A stretch of DNA of 64,000 nucleotides from Actinacidiphila yeochonensis CN732 (lineage in GTDB: Bacteria; Actinomycetota; Actinomycetes; Streptomycetales; Streptomycetaceae): contig NZ_JQNR01000005.1 of NCBI RefSeq assembly GCF_000745345.1, positions 2,108,001 to 2,172,000 on the forward strand, read 5' to 3'. Positions 8,052-15,307 of this stretch are shown piece by piece (position 1 is the first letter of the stretch; every line of letters starts with the position of its first letter). Below the pieces are notes generated by a model. That model was given only the letters and a program-made list of their open reading frames with translations. It made no database searches and was not told the origin of the DNA. A program made the translations under genes and the position numbers.

Positions 8052-8501
8052 CTACGAGGGCGTGTCCATCGAGTAGGTCAGGAAGACGGTCTTCGCGCCG
8101 TGCCGGTCGTACGCGGCGCGCGCACGGTAGTTGTCGTCGGCGGTCCGCCACCGCATGTTCGGCCAGCCCTCGGCCGCGGCGACGCGGCGCAGTTCGGCGA
8201 AGAGCGCGTCCACGGTGCCGCCGCCCCGATGCGCGGGATCGACGAACAGGTCGTCGAGGAAGCCGCGGGTACCGCTGAGCGGGGAGTCCTCGGGGCGGTA
8301 GTGGGCGAAGCCGACAGGGGTGCCGTCGGCGGCTCGGGCGATCAGGCAGCGGGCGGACCGCGCCGGATCGTGTATCCAGGCCCACGCCCGGTCGATCTCC
8401 GCTTCGGAGAGTTCGATGCCGTAGAACCTGCCGTAGGCGGCGAAGAGTTGACGCCAGGCGGCGTGGTCGCGGGGTTCGGCGGGAGAGACGGTGGTGATCA
8501 C
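8052..8501 (-). CDS. GNAT-family N-acetyltransferase
   Basis: A 149-aa GNAT protein. The acceptor-side helix WRQLFAAYGRFYGI is near the start, the central strand is GTPVGFAHYRP, and the acetyl-CoA loop is LFVDPAHRGGGTVDALF, where Gly-rich HRGGGT stands for the usual R/QxxGxG. YRARAAYDRHGAK is the C-terminal helix of the fold. GTG 8501 is chosen because a promoter (TTGACG 8537-8532, 17-bp spacer, TAGCCT 8514-8509, minus strand) ends seven bases before it and there is no ribosome site. Codons further upstream would be inside the promoter. The substrate is unknown. Confidence 0.82.
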   Translation of the reverse strand: MITTVSPAEPRDHAAWRQLFAAYGRFYGIELSEAEIDRAWAWIHDPARSARCLIARAADGTPVGFAHYRPEDSPLSGTRGFLDDLFVDPAHRGGGTVDALFAELRRVAAAEGWPNMRWRTADDNYRARAAYDRHGAKTVFLTYSMDTPS

Positions 8502-8522
8502 GGGCGCGAGGCTAGTGGTCGA

Positions 8523-8558
8523 TTGAACTAGCGTCAAACAGTTTTTGCACTAGTTCAA
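8523..8558. promoter_or_regulatory. inverted-repeat operator over the GNAT promoter
   Basis: TTGAACTAG (8523-8531) and CTAGTTCAA (8550-8558) are perfect inverted 9-mers 18 bp apart. The minus-strand -35 box TTGACG (8537-8532) lies inside, so a dimeric repressor bound here would block the gene at 8501. No regulator is encoded next to it. Confidence 0.65.
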
Positions 8559-8739
8559 TTGATGTTCGCGGACCGCCGGACGGTTCGCCGAGCCCGTGGG
8601 CGGCGCTCGGGCGCGGTGCTTAGGTGCGGTGCTCGGGTGCGACGGGCGCGTGCGGCGCTCGGGTGCGGTGCGTGCGGGCAACTGTCGTACGGGAGACCTC
8701 CCGTGCCTGGTCAGCGCGGGTGGCTGAGATACTCCGGCC

Positions 8740-9297
8740 ATGGATTCCAGGGTGACGGAGAGCGGCGCGACCGCGGTGGGGCACGGGGACGGCTGGGTGC
8801 TGCGCTCCGCGGTGGCGTCCGACATAGAGGCGATAGCGGAGCTGCGGGCCGCGGTGATGCGGGCCGATCTGGAGCGGCTGGGGCGCTACGACGAGCACCG
8901 GGTGCGGCAGCGGCTGCGGGACACCTTCTCCATGGAGTACACGTCGATCATCGAGGCCGACGGCGAGGTTGTCGGCAGCATCACCCTCCGCCCCGCCGAC
9001 GGCCGGCAGTGGCTGGAGCACTTCTACCTCGCCACGCACCTGCAGGGCCGGGGCCTCGGGTCCGCCGTACTGCGCTCGGTGCTGGCCCGCACGGACGCGG
9101 AGGGCGCGACGGTCGGCCTCGACGTCCTCCAGGGCAGCGCCGCCCGGCGGCTCTACGAGCGCCACGGGTTCGTGGTGGAGGACGAGGACCCGGTCGACGT
9201 CTTCATGACCCGCCCGCCCGGCGCCACCGCGGCCTCCGTCCCGTCCCCGGCTCTGGCCCCGGCCTCAGCCCCCGCGACCTCGGCAACCTCCGCCTGA
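8740..9297 (+). CDS. GNAT-family N-acetyltransferase
   Basis: A 185-aa GNAT protein. WVLRSAVASDIEAIAELRAAV is the start of the fold (quoted here across 8808-8860), IIEADGEVVGSITLRP the central strands, and HLQGRGLGSAVLRSVL the acetyl-CoA loop with the canonical Q/RGxGxG spacing. The helix SAARRLYERHGF follows. The last 25 residues are an Ala/Pro/Ser tail. ATG 8740 lies six bases after GATACT, so the message is probably leaderless. The family acetylates amines on antibiotics, amino acids or proteins; nothing here defines the substrate. It is unrelated in detail to the divergent GNAT at 8052-8501. Confidence 0.85.
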   Translation: MDSRVTESGATAVGHGDGWVLRSAVASDIEAIAELRAAVMRADLERLGRYDEHRVRQRLRDTFSMEYTSIIEADGEVVGSITLRPADGRQWLEHFYLATHLQGRGLGSAVLRSVLARTDAEGATVGLDVLQGSAARRLYERHGFVVEDEDPVDVFMTRPPGATAASVPSPALAPASAPATSATSA

Positions 9298-9371
9298 CGT
9301 AGAGGCGTTCCCCGGCCTCCGGGTGGGCGCCGTCACCGCCTCTCCGCCAGGGCTGCCGGGGAGGCGGGTGT

Positions 9372-11615
9372 CTAGGAGCGGCCCCCGCGGAGGGATTCGA
9401 GCAGGTCGCGGCTGGCGGCTGTGAAGGGGTGGTCCGGGCCGAGGCTGCGCGCCCGGTGGGCGACCACGTCGGTCATGAGCACGATGCCCTCGTCGGTGTG
9501 GCCGAGGGCGGCACGGGTGCGGGCCTGGAGCTGACGGGCGGCCAGGGCGATCGGGTAGTCGGGCCCGAACCGCTGCCGGTAGGTCTCGGCGACCTCGCGG
9601 ATCTCGGCGTCGGCGGCCTCGTACCGGCCCAACTGGTACAGCGCCCAGGCGTGGTTGTGCCGGGCACCGACGGAGACGATGTGGTCGGCGCCGAGGTGCT
9701 CGGCGCACTGCTCCGGCAGTGAGAGCAAATGCGTGCGCTCGTCCTCCGCGGTGAGTTCCGCCGCGCTGAGCGCGGTCAGCAGGCTGGAGCGGGACCGCAG
9801 GGTCAGCGGATGCCACGGCCCCAGCGCGGCCGCGCGGCCGGCGGCCGTCGCCCGGAGGAGGGCCAGGGACTCCTCGGCCCGGCCCAGGTTGCCCAGGACG
9901 AGCTGGAGCCCGTGGGCGGTGTCCAGGCTGTCCGGGTCCTCCGCCCCGAAGCGCTCCCGCTGGACGGCGAGGGTGCCCCGCAGCGACTCGCCGGCCTCGG
10001 CGTAGCGGCCCAGCCGGAAGAGGGCCCGCCCGGCGCGCGAGCGTGCGGCCAGTACGGCCCGGTGGTCGTCGCCGAGGGTCCGCGCCGCGCTGTCCGCCGC
10101 CGCGTCGGCGGTCTCCCACGCCGACGGGTAGTCGCCGGTGCGGTAGAGCGCCGCGGCCAGCCGGGTGGCGACCTCCAGCACCTCCGCCGCGGTGGCCGGA
10201 TCGGCCGTCCGCCGCAGCAGCGCGAGTACGTGGGGCGCGAGCGGGCGGAGGCGCGGATCATGCGGGCCCGCGTCGGGCACGGCCGGGAGCGCGGCGCCGA
10301 GCAGCCGGCCGGCCGTCGCGTCGAGCAGCGGTGCCTGCGCCGCGGGGGTGGCGGCGACGACACTGTCGAGCAGCACGCCGTGGCTGCGGAGGCAGCGCAG
10401 GGTGCCGGAGTCGGCGGCCGCGCCGCCGGCACCGGTGCCGTTGGTGGTGTCGGTGTCGCGGGCATCGGCGGGGTGGCTCTCGCGGGCGTCGCGGGCGTCG
10501 CCGATGTCGACCAGCTCGGTCAGCGAGTGGTCGAGCAGCGCCCGCAGCGCGGACTCGGCGCGGGCGCGGGGCAGTACGGCGCCGATGGCGTCGTCGTTCA
10601 GGACGGACAGCGGGAGCGGCTCGGGGGCCAGCCGGGCGATGAGGCGCAACAGCCCGACGGCTTCGGGCAGTCCGCGCTCGGCGAAGGCGTCGAGCGTCAA
10701 CTGCCAGGTCCGTCCGACCAGATGGCGGGGGTCGGCGTCGCTCACGTCATCGGCTCCTCGGTCGATCAGCTGGACAGGTTGCCCTTCTTCCAGATGGCGC
10801 CCGTACACGTCCATCGTCCAGGGGTCTATGACCTGGTGGGAGAGGAAACCACCCGCGAGAGTGAGCGCGAGGGGGAGCCGGCCCAGCCGGTCGGCGATCT
10901 CGGCGGCCTGGGCGAGCGTGCCCGTGTGCGGGGCGAGGTCGTGCAGGACCCGGGCTGCGTCCTCGCGCGGCAGGACGCCGATGTGCTGCCGTTCCGCACC
11001 CGGCCACCACCGGGGCGCGGCGCGGCGGGTCGTGACCAGGACGGTGCCCCGGGGGCTGGTGCGCAGCCAGCTGCCGTCGCCGAGGATCGCGGGGTCGTCC
11101 GCGTTGTCGAGCACCAGCAGCCAGGGTTCGGCGGAGCGGTCGAGGTACTGCCACACGAGGTCGGCGGCGGGGCGGTAGCCGTTGCGGGCGGCCAGCAGCT
11201 CGCCGTCTCCCGCGCCCCGGTCGGCGGCCACCGCGAGCATGCCGGAGCGCAGGCTCGCGCGGTCGGCGGCGTTCACCCACAGCCCCACCCGGCCGTACTC
11301 GGCGGTGGCCGTACGGAAGAGGGCGTGGGCCACCGCCGTCTTGCCGCAGCCGCCCATCCCGTACAGCACGTAGATCTCACCGCTGCTGCCGTCGGCGACG
11401 GCGGTGTGCAGCCGTCCGAGGACCTCGGTGCGGTCGCGGAGGACCACCGGCACCCGGCCGACCGCGGGTCTGCGCACGGAGTCGGGGCCCGCCGGCCCGG
11501 CCGGGCCGCCGTAGTGGTGGTGGTACTCGCTGATGTGCTGGTCCCCGGACGCCTGGTAGACCCTGCCGTCGTCCCGGGCGCGGCCGTCCATGGGCCCGCT
11601 GCCCGTACCGCTCAT
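9372..11615 (-). CDS. NLR-like STAND NTPase with N-terminal amyloid-type motif and TPR repeats
   Basis: A 747-aa signal-transduction NTPase. Residues 17-31 carry GRVYQASGDQHISEY, followed by a His/Gly/Pro linker. The NB-ARC-type domain starts near 55 with Walker A GMGGCGKT (86-93), then WLLVLDNADDP (Walker B) and LVTTRR (sensor). GRLPLALTLAGGFL is the winged-helix-side GxP motif. The C-terminal 300 residues are TPR repeats of the NB-ARC/TPR type (LGDDH, LGRYAEA, LGPWHPLTL). The short N-terminal motif recurs at the C-terminus of the protein encoded just upstream, which overlaps it by four bases (ATGA). In Dyrka et al. 2020, NLR proteins with such N-terminal motifs are paired with BELL-domain effectors carrying the matching C-terminal motif. 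On that model this is the sensor that oligomerises and templates the partner. Confidence 0.85.
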   Translation of the reverse strand: MSGTGSGPMDGRARDDGRVYQASGDQHISEYHHHYGGPAGPAGPDSVRRPAVGRVPVVLRDRTEVLGRLHTAVADGSSGEIYVLYGMGGCGKTAVAHALFRTATAEYGRVGLWVNAADRASLRSGMLAVAADRGAGDGELLAARNGYRPAADLVWQYLDRSAEPWLLVLDNADDPAILGDGSWLRTSPRGTVLVTTRRAAPRWWPGAERQHIGVLPREDAARVLHDLAPHTGTLAQAAEIADRLGRLPLALTLAGGFLSHQVIDPWTMDVYGRHLEEGQPVQLIDRGADDVSDADPRHLVGRTWQLTLDAFAERGLPEAVGLLRLIARLAPEPLPLSVLNDDAIGAVLPRARAESALRALLDHSLTELVDIGDARDARESHPADARDTDTTNGTGAGGAAADSGTLRCLRSHGVLLDSVVAATPAAQAPLLDATAGRLLGAALPAVPDAGPHDPRLRPLAPHVLALLRRTADPATAAEVLEVATRLAAALYRTGDYPSAWETADAAADSAARTLGDDHRAVLAARSRAGRALFRLGRYAEAGESLRGTLAVQRERFGAEDPDSLDTAHGLQLVLGNLGRAEESLALLRATAAGRAAALGPWHPLTLRSRSSLLTALSAAELTAEDERTHLLSLPEQCAEHLGADHIVSVGARHNHAWALYQLGRYEAADAEIREVAETYRQRFGPDYPIALAARQLQARTRAALGHTDEGIVLMTDVVAHRARSLGPDHPFTAASRDLLESLRGGRS

Positions 11616-12025
11616 CGCTCGGTGACGTGCTGGTCGCGTCCGGCCTGGTAGACGCGGGCGTGCCCGGAGGCGGTCGCGTGCTGGACGGTCGACGGGAGGG
11701 CCGGGCCGTGCGCCGCCCCGAGGTCGTCGAGCAGGGCCCGGAGTTCCCGCTCCGCCTCGGGGTGGGCGGCGAGCAGGCGGCGGAAGAGCCCCTGCCACTG
11801 GGCCCGCACCTCGCCCACCGTCTGCTGGTCCCCGTCCGTCCCGGCGGCGAGGACGTCCTCGTGGGAGGAGTCGAGCTGGACGGCGGTGGCGTCCGCCCGC
11901 GCGGGCTGGACGCGGCGCCACAGCTCAAGGACGCGGTTCCGGGTGGCCTGCCACGCGTCGGTCGCCATCAGGGTGACCACCGTGGTTCCGGCACTCTCCG
12001 TGAGAGACACGAGTTCCGGATTCAC
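11612..12025 (-). CDS. small partner protein with C-terminal amyloid-type motif (BELL-like candidate effector)
   Basis: A 137-aa protein. Residues 1-110 look largely helical, beginning with a hydrophobic stretch (SLTESAGTTVVTLMATDAW) and then charged helices (ATRNRVLELWRRVQPA, QWQGLFRRLLAAH, ERELRALLDDLG). The last 15 residues, ARVYQAGRDQHVTER, match the N-terminal motif of the NLR-like protein downstream. This layout fits BELL-domain cell-death effectors encoded next to their NLR. GTG 12025 is chosen because GGAGG abuts the ATG at 12031 with no spacing but lies six bases before the GTG. Calling it an effector is inference; the helical domain has no motif I can name with certainty. Confidence 0.75.
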   Translation of the reverse strand: MNPELVSLTESAGTTVVTLMATDAWQATRNRVLELWRRVQPARADATAVQLDSSHEDVLAAGTDGDQQTVGEVRAQWQGLFRRLLAAHPEAERELRALLDDLGAAHGPALPSTVQHATASGHARVYQAGRDQHVTER

Positions 12026-12355
12026 GGCCATCCTCCGCCTTATCTGCCGATCGCATTAACGCGAAAGTCTATTTACGACCCGTCGGAGCTTGTCGCGGCC
12101 AGTATTGCATCGCCGGGCCGGGCCGCCGCGGGCGTGCCAGGAAATGAAATATGCCATCGGCATATGCCAGATGGCGCGTTATCGTGTACTCTCCGCATGC
12201 GGTCGTGTCGGCGCGGGTACTCTGCGGCTGCGATCGGCGGGTGATCCGCGTGTGATCCGCGTGAGCTCGGACTGCGATCCGCGTGCTGCCCGCGTGCTGT
12301 CTGCAGGCGGCGTATTTGGACCTATTCGTTTGCCAGTCGATGCTGGGAGAGCACT
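12026..12355. other. divergent control region with palindrome and direct repeats
   Basis: A 330-bp gap without a gene. ATATGCC-ATC-GGCATAT (12149-12165) is a perfect 7-bp inverted repeat. GATCCGCGTG occurs three times (12243-12252, 12254-12263, 12276-12285), followed by CCGCGTGCTG echoes. These look like operator sites for the divergent BELL/NLR and DUF6879 transcription units. GGGAGAG before 12356 is a ribosome site. Confidence 0.55.
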
Positions 12356-12625
12356 GTGCCGAGACCATGGGAAGCAGACCCTGAGACCACGTTCCTGCGG
12401 CGGCTCGGAAAGTCGCCGCAGGAACTCGGGAACACCACCGACAACGCGGACTGCCCGGACATCTGGGAGTTGGAGAACGGCGACATCGCCGTCATCGGAC
12501 GGGACCTGACCAGCTCCCTCGGCCGCAACCTGCCCACCGGGGTGTCGGTCGGAGCGGACGAGCGGCTCGTCGTCATCCCCAGGAACATGCTGGTCGCGGC
12601 GAAGCCGGACATCCCCAGTGTTTGA
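12356..12625 (+). CDS. small hypothetical protein paired with DUF6879 gene
   Basis: An 89-aa soluble protein (FLRRLGKSPQELG, CPDIWELENGDIAVIGRDLT, then RLVVIPRNMLVAAKPD). It has the look of the short companion often found upstream of DUF6879 proteins in actinomycetes, with IPRNML-type endings. GTG 12356 follows GGGAGAG by about five bases. It overlaps the next gene by eight bases, so both are one unit. No enzymatic motif is visible. Confidence 0.75.
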   Translation: MPRPWEADPETTFLRRLGKSPQELGNTTDNADCPDIWELENGDIAVIGRDLTSSLGRNLPTGVSVGADERLVVIPRNMLVAAKPDIPSV

Positions 12626-13229
12626 CTCCTTTCCCGACGGCACCTTCGAACGCCTGAAACGCCCCGCCTACCACGAGGAATTCAACCGCATCCTCAAAAG
12701 CGGAATCGAAACCCAGGACAAGCTGGAACGCGGCCAGCACTTCCAGGAACGCGGTTTCGCGAGCTGGGAGGCGTTCGCCGCCGGGCGTTGGGAAGAGGCG
12801 CTCGAACTCGTCGAGGAAAAGCGTCCGATCTATACCGCGCAGCTCGCCGAGGCCGAGGGGCTGGGCGTCGTGCAGCGGCGGCTCCGGGTCGTCGAATTCC
12901 CCGTGACGCCGTATGTGCAGTGGGAGATGCACGTCCTGCGGCTGCGGGTGGAGGTGGGCGACCGGATGCGGGTCCTGGACGCGCGGACCATCGCCGACAT
13001 CGAGCGGGAGCGGTCCGTTCCGGAGATCGTCGTCCTCGGCGACGTGGCGATCTACGAGGTGCAGTACGACCCCGAGGGGAACGCGGACGGCGCCAGGCGG
13101 TACAGCGACCCCGCCCTGATCGCCGAGACCCTGGCGGACTTCGAGACGCTGTACGGGCGAAGTGAGCCGTTCGTCGACTTCTTCGAGCGCGAGATCCTCC
13201 CGCTCGGCCCGCCGGCGGTCGGTGGCTGA
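12618..13229 (+). CDS. DUF6879-family protein
   Basis: A 203-aa protein with the layout of DUF6879: F(D)SF...FE at the N-terminus, RGFASWEAFAAGRWEEA, RVVEFPVTPYVQWEMHVLRLR in the centre (a strand with conserved WEM), and DVAIYEVQYDPEG followed by a C-terminal ETLADFETLYGRSEPF helix. These proteins commonly follow short partner genes or HTH regulators in Streptomyces, but the role is unknown. GTG 12618 overlaps the end of the preceding gene by eight bases and is translationally coupled to it. Confidence 0.78.
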   Translation: MFDSFPDGTFERLKRPAYHEEFNRILKSGIETQDKLERGQHFQERGFASWEAFAAGRWEEALELVEEKRPIYTAQLAEAEGLGVVQRRLRVVEFPVTPYVQWEMHVLRLRVEVGDRMRVLDARTIADIERERSVPEIVVLGDVAIYEVQYDPEGNADGARRYSDPALIAETLADFETLYGRSEPFVDFFEREILPLGPPAVGG

Positions 13230-13439
13230 ACCCCCGGCACGGAACCCGCGCTCGACGCCGGTCCGTCGGCCCCCGCCGCAGCCAAGGCGTCGCCGTGCCC
13301 GGGCTGTGCCCGAGGTCGGGCGGCCGCGACCCACCCGCGCCCACCCGGCCCCGGAGGTCCCTCGTCCGGGCCGCCCCACCGCCGGCGTCGGCTGCCGTCC
13401 GGGACCGGGGAGGGTCCGGCGGGGTCCGGGAGGGTCCGG

Positions 13440-14363
13440 CTAGGGGACGGAGGGGCCCTGGATGTAGTGGCCTTCGGCGTCGTACGGCCACTGGTTGGCC
13501 TTGCAGCCCTTCAGGCCGTCGATCTGCTGCATCATGACGGGGGCGAGCATGCCGGGGCCGGGGCAGGTCTCGTGGCCGTGGCCGATGCGGTGGCCGACCT
13601 CGTGGTTGATGATCAGCGCCCGGTAGTCCACCACCGGGCCGTCGAACTCCGGCGACCCCAGCAGCCAGCGCTTGAGGTTGACCACGACGGTCGGGCCGAC
13701 ATCGCAGTTGACCTCGCCGTGCGTGTGCAGGCCGGCCGCGCCGCAGATGGCGTCCGTGGTGTCGGGGGTGGCTATCTTGATCACGAAGTCGACGGTCCCG
13801 GAGGAGACGAGCTGGAAGCCGTCGTGGCCGTCGGCGGTCCAGCCGCGCGGGTTGGCGAGGATGCTCTGGATCTCGTGGGCGGCCGAGGCCGCGGATATGC
13901 CGGCGCCCCCCTCCACCTCCACCTTGTAGTGGCGGATGTCACCGTGGCCGGCGGCCGCGCCGCTGGCCAGGGCCGTGGCGAAGACGCCGGTGCCGGACTT
14001 GGGCACGGTCGGCGACGTCGTCGCCGGAGGGCTCGTGGTGGCGGTGGCGCTCGGCGTGACCGGAGGGGTGGTGCTGGACGACGGGCTGGCCGAGGTGCTG
14101 GCCGGGGCACTGGGAGAGGTGCTGGACACGGCGCTCGGGGAGGTGACCGGTGCGGCGGAGACGCTGCCCGGGCTCCGGCCCTGGCTGCGGCTGTCGGCTG
14201 CCGAGGCCGTACCCGTCCGAGGCCAACCGCCCGGCCGCACGGTGAAGACGATCACGCCCAGCAACGCGACGAAGACCAGCCCGAGCAGCACGTACGACCC
14301 GCCGCTCCGCCGCCTCCTCCTGCCCGCGTGCGCGCCTGCCCTCCGCTGCCCTGCCCTGCTCAT
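13440..14363 (-). CDS. DUF3152 secreted/membrane-anchored metalloprotease-like protein
   Basis: A 307-aa protein. An Arg-rich N-terminus and one membrane helix (YVLLGLVFVALLGVIVFTV, residues about 23-41) are followed by a 95-residue Ser/Thr/Pro wall-spanning linker, then the DUF3152 domain. The domain contains INHEVGHRIGHGHE, an HExxH zinc motif with a third His, and VNCDVGPTVVVNLKRWL. This points to an extracytoplasmic zinc peptidase-like protein; activity is not shown. ATG 14363 follows GGAGAGGACGAGG. The gene is divergent from the response regulator at 14612 and stands alone. Confidence 0.85.
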   Translation of the reverse strand: MSRAGQRRAGAHAGRRRRRSGGSYVLLGLVFVALLGVIVFTVRPGGWPRTGTASAADSRSQGRSPGSVSAAPVTSPSAVSSTSPSAPASTSASPSSSTTPPVTPSATATTSPPATTSPTVPKSGTGVFATALASGAAAGHGDIRHYKVEVEGGAGISAASAAHEIQSILANPRGWTADGHDGFQLVSSGTVDFVIKIATPDTTDAICGAAGLHTHGEVNCDVGPTVVVNLKRWLLGSPEFDGPVVDYRALIINHEVGHRIGHGHETCPGPGMLAPVMMQQIDGLKGCKANQWPYDAEGHYIQGPSVP

Positions 14364-14611
14364 GCCTCGTCCTCTCCGATCGGCTCCGGCGCACGGCGCA
14401 GGACCCCCTGCGGCCCGGCGCCGCCGCTCAAGACTGACGGCCGCACATGATGACCTCAGGTCGAGAGGGTCACAGATCGGCAACGGCTTGGCCGACGGGC
14501 CTGATGGGGCCGGTGCCGGCGCCGCACGCAGTGTGACCGTTCTGCAACAGTCGCCGCCCGGGGACGTCCCCCGGCGGACCGCGGACACCGGCCGCGCCCA
14601 TACTGGGGGCC

Positions 14612-15292
14612 ATGCCCCGCGTCTTGCTGATCGAGGACGACCCCGCCGTGCGGCGCGGAGTCGGCTGGGCCCTGCGCCACCGGGGGCACGAGGTGGCCGA
14701 GGCGGCCACCGGCGAGGAGGGCCTGGACCGGCTGCGGTCCCACGGCTCGGACGTGGTGGTCCTCGACCTGATGCTGCCGGGCCTGTCCGGCCTGGACGTG
14801 TGCCGGCGCATCCGCGAGTACGACCAGGTGCCGATCATCATCGTCACCGCGCGCGGCGACGACGTGGACGTGGTGGTCGGCCTGGAGGCGGGCGCGGACG
14901 ACTACGTGGTCAAGCCGGTGCAGGCCGGCGTGCTGGAGGCCCGGATGCGCGCGGTCCTGCGCCGCACCGAACCCGCCGCCGGGCCGAGCCGCCCCCGGCT
15001 GAGCAGTTACGGCGACGTCACCATCGACCGGGCCGGCATGACCGTCACCCTGAACGGCACCCCGGTGCCGCTGGCCCCCTCCGAACTGCGGCTGCTGTTC
15101 GCCCTCTCCGCGTCGCCCGGCCAGGTGCTCAGCCGCCAGCACCTGCTGGAGACGGTCTGGGAGCACGGCTACCACGGCGACATCCGGCTGGTGGACGCCT
15201 GCGTGAAACGGCTGCGCGGCAAGCTCGGCGACAGCGCCCACCACGTCGAGACGGTGCGGGGCTTCGGCTACCGCTTCCGTGCCGCCGTCTGA
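14612..15292 (+). CDS. OmpR-family response regulator
   Basis: A 226-aa two-domain regulator. The receiver has LLIEDDPAVRRG (acidic pair), the phosphorylation Asp in VVLDLMLPG, and the conserved Thr and Lys (VTARG, VVKPVQ). The winged helix covers residues 130-224, with LSRQHLLETVWEHGYHGDIRL-type recognition helix (split here: LSRQHLLETVW, then RLVDACVKRLRGKLG) and the terminal RGFGYRF. It resembles AfsQ1, encoded at 44283-44969 of the same window, including the KPVQ and VWEH words. It lies 15 bp upstream of its histidine kinase and is read from its own promoter divergent from the DUF3152 gene. Confidence 0.93.
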   Translation: MPRVLLIEDDPAVRRGVGWALRHRGHEVAEAATGEEGLDRLRSHGSDVVVLDLMLPGLSGLDVCRRIREYDQVPIIIVTARGDDVDVVVGLEAGADDYVVKPVQAGVLEARMRAVLRRTEPAAGPSRPRLSSYGDVTIDRAGMTVTLNGTPVPLAPSELRLLFALSASPGQVLSRQHLLETVWEHGYHGDIRLVDACVKRLRGKLGDSAHHVETVRGFGYRFRAAV

Positions 15293-15307
15293 GAGCGACC
15301 CGACACG

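Noticed and set aside
9729..11651. Long plus-strand frame opposite the NLR-like gene
   Set aside because: Low-complexity product, no ribosome site; the minus-strand gene has Walker motifs and TPR repeats.
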